A stretch of 5,726 bases of DNA from an uncultured Clostridiaceae bacterium. Lineage in GTDB: Bacteria; Bacillota; Clostridia; Lachnospirales; Lachnospiraceae. This document shows, piece after piece, positions 1-5,726 of this stretch (its first letter is position 1; every line of letters starts with the position of its first letter). A model generated the notes under the pieces. That model ran no database searches, had not been told where the DNA came from, and was given only the letters and a program-made list of their open reading frames with translations. Location of the stretch: contig CAMWOF010000169.1 in NCBI GenBank assembly GCA_947175805.1, positions 1-5,726 of the forward strand, given 5' to 3'. A program made the position numbers and the translations under genes.

Positions 1-2179
1 GATTATAACAGTATTTACACACACTCTGCACATCATATCCCACATGCTTGCGGTCCGTCATGCGGCGCAATATGTTTTTGCGGCTGCAGGCATCCACATT
101 CCTCTGCATGCACTGCGCGGATACCATAACCGGCTGATTGCCGTAGATATCGCAAATCAGATTCGGCAGCCGAAGCGCATTGATTTTTTCAAAGGACAGC
201 TCCCTCGGCATCACGAACTCCATATCAGGAAAGTACTGCCGGTAGTACGCCGCCGCTTCTGCGTTATATGCATATAACGAGGCATCCCCAATGATTCGCT
301 TTTGCCGGAAGTTCTGCTTTTGTTCCACCAAAAAGCCAAAGCTGTCCATCGTCCTTGCCATGATGCCATCATAATCCTCCGGCTCTAACCTGGAAAGAAA
401 ATCTGTAAAAAGCTTTTGCATATCCCGCCTAAAAATATGCGGGGTGCAAAGAATCACCGACTTTCCGCTCCTCTTTATCCTTCTTAGTTCAGCGATTGCC
501 CGGATGTCCTCCATAAACAGGGTATCAAGATAAACGGTGGCAATTTCATCAAACTCCAGCACTGTATCCAAAACTGCCTCATTACAGCAATAGGCGCTCA
601 GGCAGAAATCCGATACCTGGGGGCTTTTCACAGGCGGCGTTTTCGGCTGTATACGCTCTACAGGTTCCCTCGGATGGGAACTTAAGCACAGCGTCATGGA
701 TTCCACTGCCATCCTGCGCAATTCATTCAATGCCTTTACGGGAAGAAATACATCATCTTCCATATCAAGCTGGATATCCTCCGCTATAAATGGAGTATTG
801 CCAAGTCTCGAAACCTTATCCAAAACAATGTCTCTGGTTAACGGCTGTTTTTCCGCCTTGGCAACCATCTCTCCCTGAACGCCAATCCGGCTTCCCTGAT
901 ATATCATATACATTTTAGCAGGAGAATGTTTTTTTAATATAACTTCTATCTTAACTTTTTCTTTCTTTTCGTTTTCAATATACTGCTCTGTTAAATATTT
1001 AAGCCAGGCGGCATTTTTTGTGCGGTACACAGTAGTGTTACATGCTGCCAGCTTCGTCTTGGAGGCATTTAAGCACACAATGCTGCCCTTTTCATAGTCC
1101 AAAGGGGATGTCAACTCCAGCTTGCTGCCATCCTTTAATGCAAGCTCCAACACATCCCCTCTGCCAATATCCGCCTCCGCCAAAAAAGTAACCGTTCCCT
1201 TGCTGATTTTTCTGATTTCTCCCAGCCGAACGCCTGCGTGGTTCGGACGTGCCATGGACATCATCCCCCGCCCACGGTATCCCTCAAAATATCCATCCGT
1301 AAAACCACCCCGGTTATATATCTCTGCCATCTGCTTTTTCAGTCCGGAGACAAAGGCCGAATCATAGGCTCCGTCCGCTATGGCAGCCACCGCCTTTTTA
1401 TAGGAAGATACCGCCGCCGCAACATAACTGCTGTTTTTCATCCTGCCTTCAATCTTCAGGGAATCTACACCCGCAGCAATAAGCTGTGGCAGATAGTCCA
1501 ATGCACACAAATCCTTTGGACTTAATAGATATGGTTCTCCGTGATAGCCCGTAGTGTTTTCATCTGAATCAAGCTGATAAGGGAGTCTGCAGGGCTGGGC
1601 ACAGCGCCCCCGGTTTCCGCTTCTCCCACCCAGCATACTGCTAAACAGGCACTGTCCGGAATAGCAGTAGCAGAGCGCCCCGTGTACAAAAACCTCGATT
1701 TCCAGCTGCAGCCTTTCTTTTAACTCAGAAAGCTCAGCTATAGACAGCTCTCTGGCAGGTACGATTCTCACCGCACCCAGCTCCTTTAGCAGTGCGCCGC
1801 CAGTGGCATTGGCTATCGTCATCTGTGTGCTCACATGCAGCGGCAGCTTCGGAAACTGCCTGCGTATATATGCCGCCACGCCGATATCCTGCACAATCAC
1901 GGCATCCAGCCCTTCCTCATAGGGACGCTTCAAAAAATCATATAACTGTTCCAGCTCCTCCTGCACAAACAGTGTATTCACTGTCAAATACAGCTTAACG
2001 TCGTGCAAATGGGCGTATTGAATTGCTGAAACCAGTGTCTCTTCATCAAAATTATCGGCATAAGCCCTGGCTCCAAACCGGACGCCACCCACATACACCG
2101 CATCCGCCCCGGCACTAATGGCAGTGCGCAGCACCTCCATAGAACCTGCGGGCGCCAATACCTCAATCTGCCTGCTCAC
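1..2179 (-). CDS. U32-family (RlhA/YdcP-like) protein with DUF3656-like region, C-terminus cut by window edge
   Basis: Long U32 'peptidase' family protein; 726 codons are visible and the frame is still open at base 1. The characterised E. coli members RlhA and TrhP do not act as proteases but are needed for 5-hydroxylation of 23S rRNA cytidine or tRNA wobble uridine, so an RNA-modification role is the best inference. The N-terminus (IEVLAPAGS, residues 5-13, then AGADAVYVGG) begins the TIM-barrel-like U32 domain. The signature EVFVHGALC..SGQC lies at 162-177. Cysteines 170, 177, 193 and 197 have the spacing of the conserved cluster thought to bind Fe-S, and SLKIEGRMK follows at 240-248. A DUF3656-like region covers about 385-505 (LGNTPF at 458-463, LNELRRMAVE at 484-493). 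The tail has a second cysteine set (690, 698, 721, 724; CKYCYN). The GTG start at 2179 is chosen because an in-frame TGA lies at 2207-2209 with no other start between, and GGAG at 2193-2190 sits 10 bases upstream. It overlaps the end of zapA by 17 bases, suggesting translational coupling. Family assignment is firm; substrate is unknown. Confidence 0.94.
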   Translation of the reverse strand, partial: MSRQIEVLAPAGSMEVLRTAISAGADAVYVGGVRFGARAYADNFDEETLVSAIQYAHLHDVKLYLTVNTLFVQEELEQLYDFLKRPYEEGLDAVIVQDIGVAAYIRRQFPKLPLHVSTQMTIANATGGALLKELGAVRIVPARELSIAELSELKERLQLEIEVFVHGALCYCYSGQCLFSSMLGGRSGNRGRCAQPCRLPYQLDSDENTTGYHGEPYLLSPKDLCALDYLPQLIAAGVDSLKIEGRMKNSSYVAAAVSSYKKAVAAIADGAYDSAFVSGLKKQMAEIYNRGGFTDGYFEGYRGRGMMSMARPNHAGVRLGEIRKISKGTVTFLAEADIGRGDVLELALKDGSKLELTSPLDYEKGSIVCLNASKTKLAACNTTVYRTKNAAWLKYLTEQYIENEKKEKVKIEVILKKHSPAKMYMIYQGSRIGVQGEMVAKAEKQPLTRDIVLDKVSRLGNTPFIAEDIQLDMEDDVFLPVKALNELRRMAVESMTLCLSSHPREPVERIQPKTPPVKSPQVSDFCLSAYCCNEAVLDTVLEFDEIATVYLDTLFMEDIRAIAELRRIKRSGKSVILCTPHIFRRDMQKLFTDFLSRLEPEDYDGIMARTMDSFGFLVEQKQNFRQKRIIGDASLYAYNAEAAAYYRQYFPDMEFVMPRELSFEKINALRLPNLICDIYGNQPVMVSAQCMQRNVDACSRKNILRRMTDRKHVGYDVQSVCKYCYN

Positions 2180-2576
2180 TTCTCGACTTCTCCGCCTCCA
2201 ATTGAATCAGCTTTCTCTGCAGCGCATTGACCTGCTCCTTATACTCCTCCACCAGGCGCATATCTGACTCATGCTTTATCTGTGCCTCTATCATCTCATG
2301 CCGCAAATCATAGAGCTGCTTTTCCTTCTCTGTGTCTTCCTCCGTCAAATTATCCGCCTGATTCTTAATTCTAAAAAAATCATCCGCAATATTTAATGCC
2401 ACCAGCATATTCTGGTGTTCCTTATTCATACGACGGAACTGCTCTGAGCTTTTGCACTCTGCCAGCTTATTGTTAATATAATTAACCACGCTCTGAATAT
2501 AGTCATCATTCTCATAACCGCTCAGGGTATAAATTCTGTCATTTAAAACAACTGGAATATCTTTTTTCTCTGCCAT
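2163..2576 (-). CDS. zapA: Cell division protein ZapA
   Basis: 137-residue ZapA-like protein, a cytoplasmic factor that binds FtsZ and promotes bundling of its filaments in the division ring. The N-terminal ZapA domain spans roughly residues 6-70: VVLNDRIYTLSGYENDDYIQ at 9-28, then the VVNYINNKL helix, then the family-typical ALNIADDFF at 60-68. Residues about 80-130 are rich in Glu, Lys, Gln and Leu with heptad-like spacing and should form a long coiled coil. B. subtilis ZapA is about 85 residues, so this protein has the longer coiled-coil tail often seen in Clostridia. The ATG start is supported by AAGGAG with 8 bases between GGAG (2588-2585) and the ATG. It begins 19 bases after the ruvB stop, and its last 17 bases overlap the start of the U32 gene, so it is an internal member of the operon. 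zapA next to a U32 gene is a recurrent clostridial arrangement as I recall it. Confidence 0.93.
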   Translation of the reverse strand: MAEKKDIPVVLNDRIYTLSGYENDDYIQSVVNYINNKLAECKSSEQFRRMNKEHQNMLVALNIADDFFRIKNQADNLTEEDTEKEKQLYDLRHEMIEAQIKHESDMRLVEEYKEQVNALQRKLIQLEAEKSRSEQAD

Positions 2577-2595
2577 CTTCTGCTCTCCTTATTCT

Positions 2596-3597
2596 TTAAT
2601 TCTCGGGCGGCTGTAATCCGAAATGCCTGTAGCATAATTCCGTAACTATCCTGCCTCTTGGTGTTCTGTTAATAAATCCATGCTTTATCATATAAGGCTC
2701 GTATACATCCTCTATCGTTCCCGCATCCTCACCTACCGCTGCGGCAAGCGTATCCAAGCCCACTGGACGCCCCATAAATTTGAACATCATTGTCTCTAAT
2801 ATATTTCTGTCCGTCTGGTCTAAGCCCAGGGAATCCACCTCCAGCTTATCCAAAGCCTCTTTTGCAATATCTCCGGTAATCTGTCCGTAATATTTTACCT
2901 CTGCAAAATCCCGCACTCTTTTTAGCAGGCGGTTTGCCAGCCTCGGCGTACCTCTCGCCCTTCTGGCAATCTCCTTCGCACCTTCCCCGTCGATATCTAC
3001 TTTAAGTACCTCCGAAGAGCGGCGCACAATCGTGGATAATTCGTCCACAGAATAAAACTCCAGACGGTCTACCACGCCAAACCTGTCCCTCAGCGGAGCC
3101 GACAACATTCCCGCCCTAGTGGTGGCTCCCACCAGTGTAAACCTAGGTAAATCCAGGCGAATCGACTTTGCAGCCGGTCCTTTTCCTATCATAATGTCAA
3201 TGGCATAATCCTCCATTGCGGGATACAGTACCTCCTCCACCTGCCGGTTTAAGCGGTGAATCTCATCAATAAAAAGGATGTCATTTTCCGACAGCCCGTT
3301 TAATATTGCAGCCAGCTCCCCAGGCTTTTCAATGGCAGGTCCGGATGTGATTTTCAGATTCACATTCATTTCATTGGCAATAATTGACGCCAGTGTTGTT
3401 TTGCCAAGCCCCGGCGGACCGTAAAACAGTACATGGTCTAACGCCTCGCCTCTGTTTTTCGCTGCCTCAATAAAAATACGAAGATTTTCCTTAACTTTAT
3501 TCTGCCCAATATAGTCGCTTAAATGCTGCGGCCTCAGCTGGCTCTCTGTTTTTATATCTTCAGTTGTAATCTCCGTTGTAATCATACGTCTATTCAT
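2596..3597 (-). CDS. ruvB: Holliday junction branch migration ATPase RuvB
   Basis: Full-length RuvB (333 residues), the hexameric AAA+ motor that, with RuvA, drives branch migration of Holliday junctions during recombinational repair (EC 3.6.4.12 type helicase). Every expected motif is present: LRPQHLSDYIGQ at 21-32, Walker A GPPGLGKTT at 60-68 (Lys66, Thr67), Walker B ILFIDEIH at 107-114 (Asp111, Glu112), the YPAMEDYAIDIMIGKGP hairpin region at 125-141 that contacts RuvA, sensor 1 LVGATTR at 155-161, arginine finger Arg170 in LRDRFG, and sensor 2 RGTPRLANR at 215-223. The C-terminal winged-helix domain follows from about 260, ending with GFINRTPRGR at 307-316. Start: ATG at 3597 with GGAG at 3606-3603, 5 bases upstream; a second ATG four codons in is possible but worse placed. 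It follows ruvA after 54 bases, within the same operon. Nothing suggests loss of function. Confidence 0.99.
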   Translation of the reverse strand: MNRRMITTEITTEDIKTESQLRPQHLSDYIGQNKVKENLRIFIEAAKNRGEALDHVLFYGPPGLGKTTLASIIANEMNVNLKITSGPAIEKPGELAAILNGLSENDILFIDEIHRLNRQVEEVLYPAMEDYAIDIMIGKGPAAKSIRLDLPRFTLVGATTRAGMLSAPLRDRFGVVDRLEFYSVDELSTIVRRSSEVLKVDIDGEGAKEIARRARGTPRLANRLLKRVRDFAEVKYYGQITGDIAKEALDKLEVDSLGLDQTDRNILETMMFKFMGRPVGLDTLAAAVGEDAGTIEDVYEPYMIKHGFINRTPRGRIVTELCYRHFGLQPPEN

Positions 3598-3651
3598 ATC
3601 TGCTCCAAACTACACCTGCAGCACACTGGCATAAACCATCCGTTGCACAAT

Positions 3652-4257
3652 CTATAACAAAACCTTTAATGCCAGCTTGACGATTGCCTCCGCATCTAAA
3701 CCGGACGTATCGCCAACCGACTTAACCGCCCGCATCGCCTCGGTATTAGAATAACCTAAAGCCACCAATGCCATACTTGCTTCCACTGCGGCAGAACCGC
3801 CCTCAGCATCACCTGCAGTAAGCGCTCCTGTGTCGGACAGCCCAGTTATATCCTCTAACTGAATTTTATCCTTCAGCTCCATAATGATACGTTGTGCACC
3901 CTTGGCACCCAGACCATTTGCCTTGGTAATCGCCTTCACGTCTCCGCTTAACACAGCCATGCGGAATTCATCCTCTGTCATGGCAGTCAGTACAGCATTT
4001 GCCACCTTGGGGCCCACGCCGTTTACCGTAATCAACAGCTTAAATATCTCCAGCGCATCCCTGGTCAAAAAACCGAAAAGGCTGATTTCATCCTCCCTGA
4101 CATACATATACGTATACAGGGTCACCTGTTGATGCAGACCATGAATGCCCATAATCACAGACCCCGGCGTTTTAATTCTAAAACCGATGTTCTGGTTCTC
4201 CAGCACAACATAATCCTCACCTATCTGCTCCACCGTTCCCTTTATATACGCAAGCAA
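3652..4257 (-). CDS. ruvA: Holliday junction DNA-binding protein RuvA (TTG start)
   Basis: 201-residue RuvA, normal family length. It forms the tetramer that holds the four-way junction open and loads RuvB rings on opposite arms. The OB-fold domain I covers about 1-63 (MLAYIKGTVE start; VREDEISLFGF at 53-63, with Glu55 and Asp56 matching the acidic pin that separates strands). Two helix-hairpin-helix motifs in domain II follow: VNGVGPKVANAVL at 78-90 and ANGLGAKGAQRIIMELKDK at 113-131. The second has Asn where many homologues have Pro before the Gly. A linker at about 138-155 leads to the small RuvB-binding domain III (about 156-201, ALVALGYSNTEA). The start is TTG at 4257: a strong GGGAGG (4270-4265) lies 7 bases upstream and no ATG fits the conserved N-terminus. 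It is the first gene of the minus-strand operon, 63 bases below the predicted transcription start. ruvC, often adjacent in other bacteria, is absent from the visible neighbourhood. Confidence 0.98.
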   Translation of the reverse strand: MLAYIKGTVEQIGEDYVVLENQNIGFRIKTPGSVIMGIHGLHQQVTLYTYMYVREDEISLFGFLTRDALEIFKLLITVNGVGPKVANAVLTAMTEDEFRMAVLSGDVKAITKANGLGAKGAQRIIMELKDKIQLEDITGLSDTGALTAGDAEGGSAAVEASMALVALGYSNTEAMRAVKSVGDTSGLDAEAIVKLALKVLL

Positions 4258-4321
4258 AGATCTGCCTCCCTCTCCAATGTATTTTTCTGCTAAATGTATA
4301 TGGCAAATACTTCGCCAAGTG

Positions 4322-4341
4322 TAAATAGTATAGCCTATTTA
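4322..4341. promoter_or_regulatory. Inverted repeat over the ruvA -10 element, possible operator
   Basis: TAAATAG (4322-4328) and CTATTTA (4335-4341) are perfect 7-base inverted arms separated by 6 bases. The dyad covers the whole -10 hexamer of the predicted ruvA promoter, where a bound repressor would block transcription. The arms are A+T-rich, so chance occurrence is possible. It does not resemble the GAAC-N4-GTTC LexA box of Bacillota. Confidence 0.3.
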
Positions 4342-4355
4342 TCAGTTCATTTCAA
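4327..4355 (-). promoter_or_regulatory. Sigma-A-type promoter of the ruvA-ruvB-zapA-U32 operon
   Basis: Read on the minus strand, TTGAAA (-35, 4355-4350) is followed by exactly 17 bases and TATACT (-10, 4332-4327). Both hexamers match the vegetative consensus at five of six positions. Transcription would start near 4320, giving a leader of about 60 bases before the ruvA TTG codon, with the GGGAGG ribosome binding site at its end. No strong hairpin or riboswitch-like fold was seen in the leader. Confidence 0.72.
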
Positions 4356-4357
4356 GG

Positions 4358-4387
4358 TTTTCATGGTCTTACCTTTAAATATATTAT
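4358..4387 (+). promoter_or_regulatory. Possible promoter of the divergent exonuclease gene
   Basis: TTTTCA (4358-4363; four of six matches to TTGACA), an 18-base spacer and TATTAT (4382-4387; five of six to TATAAT) face rightwards. The start would fall near 4394, giving a leader of about 50 bases before the ATG at 4443. This -35 is only 2 bases from the -35 of the ruvA promoter, so the two would be back to back. The -35 is weak and the region is A+T-rich, so this is tentative. Confidence 0.4.
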
Positions 4388-4442
4388 CTAAAAATGACGA
4401 TACAACAAACGAAATGAACATCTGCAAATGAAAGGAGCCATC

Positions 4443-5501
4443 ATGAAATTTATTGAAACAGATACCCATATAGAACAAGCTGCCTATTTCACCGGACATG
4501 CTTCCATAGAACAACTCCTTTTTTTTGATATCGAAACAACCGGTTTTGCCGCCGTTGCCACAAAGCTGTATTTTATCGGCTGTATGTACTACAAAGACCA
4601 CAGTTGGAAAATCGGGCAGTGGTTTAACGATGACGGCGCCTCTGAATGTGCTATGCTGACAGAATTCACAGACTTTATACAGCAGTTTAGATATTTTGTC
4701 CACTTCAACGGGGACGGCTTTGATATTCCCTATATCCATCAAAAATGCGAGCATTACAATATCATCTTTAATACTAAAAATATACAAAGCATAGATCTGT
4801 ATAAATGGATAAGACCCTACAAAAAATTACTTTCGCTGCCCAATCTGAAGCTGAAAACCATTGAGACCTTTCTGGGCATTGACAGGACAGATACCTATTC
4901 GGGAGGAGAATTGATTGCAGTTTATGACCGATATCTCCAAACAGGGGATGAAAATCTCTTTTCTCTTCTTTTCCAGCATAATTATGAGGATATCAAAAAT
5001 ATGCTGTACATTTCAGATATTGCATATTATAAAGACTTCTTTGAGGGAAATGTCTCTGATATACAATATACTTCCGAGGCGGATGCAGTCAAAATCAGCT
5101 TTCAGGCATCCCTGCCGAAGAAGCTTGCCTTAACTAAGCAACGCGTCACCTTGACGGCAAATACAAAAGAAGCAGTCATTAAAATCCCCCTCTATCGTGG
5201 TGAGCTGCGCCTGTTTTTTGAAAACTACAAGGATTACTTTTATTTGCCGGTGGAGGACACTGCCATCCATAAAAGCGTTGCCGTCTATATGGATAAGGAT
5301 TACCGCCGAAGGGCAACAAAGGATACCTGTTATCAGCGGGTAAATGGAAGCTTTCTGCCCTCCTTTGATTATCCTGCAGAAAAGACATACGGCGCTTCCT
5401 ATAAGGAGCGGCACAGCTTCCTCGATACGGCACTCATAGAAGAAACCGGCTTCTCCCTGGCAGAATATACAGCCGCACTGTTAAAATGGTTCACAAAATA
5501 G
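4443..5501 (+). CDS. YprB/MrfB-like RNase H-fold exonuclease (DEDD type)
   Basis: 352-residue protein whose N-terminal half (about 20-200) is an RNase H-like 3'-5' exonuclease domain of the YprB type. Exo I is FFDIETTG at 27-34 (Asp29, Glu31), Exo II is VHFNGDGFDIPYI at 86-98 (Asn89, Asp94), and Exo III is HNYEDI at 179-184 (His179, Asp183). This gives the four metal-binding acids plus the histidine of the DEDDh class. LYKWIRPYKKLLSLPNLKL (119-137) and SGGELIAVYDRYL (153-165) match the helical part of the family. B. subtilis MrfB (YprB) has such a domain, acts in repair of mitomycin C damage with the helicase MrfA, and has a TPR tail. Here the tail (about 205-352) shows no TPR pattern and I do not recognise it, and no helicase gene is visible. 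The start is ATG at 4443 because AAAGGAG (4431-4437) lies 5 bases before it; an in-frame ATG at 4428 overlaps that site and is less likely. Nuclease activity is inferred; DNA or RNA substrate is unknown. Confidence 0.9.
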   Translation: MKFIETDTHIEQAAYFTGHASIEQLLFFDIETTGFAAVATKLYFIGCMYYKDHSWKIGQWFNDDGASECAMLTEFTDFIQQFRYFVHFNGDGFDIPYIHQKCEHYNIIFNTKNIQSIDLYKWIRPYKKLLSLPNLKLKTIETFLGIDRTDTYSGGELIAVYDRYLQTGDENLFSLLFQHNYEDIKNMLYISDIAYYKDFFEGNVSDIQYTSEADAVKISFQASLPKKLALTKQRVTLTANTKEAVIKIPLYRGELRLFFENYKDYFYLPVEDTAIHKSVAVYMDKDYRRRATKDTCYQRVNGSFLPSFDYPAEKTYGASYKERHSFLDTALIEETGFSLAEYTAALLKWFTK

Positions 5502-5513
5502 AGAATCCATATT

Positions 5514-5726
5514 TTACTTCTTACTATTTCTTCTCCCTGTTCCTCCATCCTGGGATAAGCTTGTTCTTTCCGACGCATGGAGGTTTCCTGTGTGCTCCGT
5601 CATACTGTGCCGCCTGATATCTGCCGTCGGCAGTGCATGTCCCCCTATATGGGAGGTTTTGTTCTTGCGCTCCTGCACCACTGCATCATGCGATGTCAAA
5701 GTTCCACTTCTCTGACCCGATGTGCT
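5514..5726 (-). CDS. Possible C-terminal tail of a convergent gene (unrecognised, low confidence)
   Basis: On the minus strand one frame is open from the right edge to a TAA at 5516-5514, giving 70 residues. The translation is very hydrophilic, rich in Ser, Thr, Gly, His, Arg and Lys, ending SQDGGTGRRNSKK, with no domain or membrane segment. If real, it is the disordered tail of a larger protein starting outside the window, converging on the exonuclease gene with 12 bases between stops. The only start inside the window (TTG at 5699) has no good ribosome binding site. An open frame of this length can occur by chance, and the other frames show nothing better. I do not recognise it; this may equally be plain intergenic DNA. 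Confidence 0.28.
   Translation of the reverse strand, partial: STSGQRSGTLTSHDAVVQERKNKTSHIGGHALPTADIRRHSMTEHTGNLHASERTSLSQDGGTGRRNSKK

Larger units (their letters stand above)
4258..4442. other. Divergent intergenic region between ruvA and the exonuclease gene
   Basis: 185 A+T-rich bases separate the two divergent genes. It holds both predicted promoters, the 7-base-arm dyad and the two ribosome binding sites (GGGAGG for ruvA, AAAGGAG for the exonuclease). No RNA gene, riboswitch or canonical LexA box was found. A 146-codon minus-strand frame (4787-4347) crosses part of it but is antisense to the exonuclease gene and not credible. Confidence 0.7.

Noticed and set aside
44..1998. Several plus-strand open frames of 60-95 codons
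   Set aside because: All are antisense to the U32 gene, which has continuous family motifs on the minus strand; they are shadows.
1984..2166. 60-codon minus-strand frame at the U32 start
   Set aside because: It is out of frame with the U32 protein, which begins at GTG 2179 and carries the conserved IEVLAPAGS N-terminus.
3598..3651. Separate promoter or terminator between ruvA and ruvB
   Set aside because: The 54-base gap shows no convincing -35/-10 pair and no stem followed by a T-run.
4258..4442. LexA (SOS) box upstream of ruvA
   Set aside because: GAAC at 4416-4419 and GTTC at 4345-4348 are isolated; neither has a partner half-site at the required 4-base spacing.
4347..4787. 146-codon minus-strand open frame across the divergent promoter region
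   Set aside because: It is antisense to the exonuclease gene, whose family motifs are clear, contains the predicted promoters, and its translation has no recognisable domain.
5542..5583. Inverted repeat CCTCCAT / ATGGAGG as a terminator
   Set aside because: The loop is 28 bases and there is no T-run after the stem on either strand.
5600..5660. Small hairpins CTGCC-GTC-GGCAG and CCC-TATAT-GGG as an RNA element or attachment site
   Set aside because: Stems of 3-5 base pairs are too short to support an RNA gene or recombination site.

Overview
The window carries a conserved housekeeping block of DNA-repair, cell-division and RNA-modification genes from a bacterium of the Bacillota. The gene order ruvA-ruvB-zapA-U32 on one strand, the consistent GGAG-type ribosome binding sites, the sigma-A-like promoter and the mid-40s to 50% G+C look all point to Clostridia, most likely a member of the Lachnospiraceae. 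That assignment rests on gene order and protein style, not on a database search.

Layout. From a divergent promoter region at about 4258-4442, a leftward (minus-strand) operon runs to the left edge. ruvA (4257-3652, TTG start) is followed by ruvB (3597-2596), zapA (2576-2163) and a long U32-family protein (2179 to beyond base 1). The last gene starts inside the end of zapA with a 17-base overlap. Spacing is tight throughout (54, 19 and -17 bases), so a single transcript is likely. A good TTGAAA-N17-TATACT promoter lies upstream of ruvA.

On the plus strand, reading away from the operon, is one gene (4443-5501) for a DEDD-type 3'-5' exonuclease-like protein of the YprB/MrfB RNase H-like family. 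It has an uncharacterised C-terminal half. The last 225 bases hold no recognised gene. One minus-strand frame stays open from the right edge to a stop at 5514 and could be the hydrophilic tail of a convergent gene, but this is weak.

How the genes fit together. RuvA and RuvB form the Holliday-junction branch-migration motor. ruvC is not in the visible part of the operon. The divergent exonuclease is related to a family with a known role in DNA-damage repair in Bacillus subtilis, so the shared promoter region may serve two repair functions. ZapA promotes FtsZ-ring assembly. The U32 protein resembles the RlhA/TrhP (YdcP/YegQ) RNA-hydroxylation proteins rather than a proven protease.

There is no sign of mobile elements, CRISPR arrays, tRNA or rRNA genes. 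The region is mostly ordinary core genome. The points most worth a second look are the divergent promoter region with its dyad, the nuclease with its unassigned C-terminal domain, the double cysteine clusters of the U32 protein, and the open frame at the right edge.
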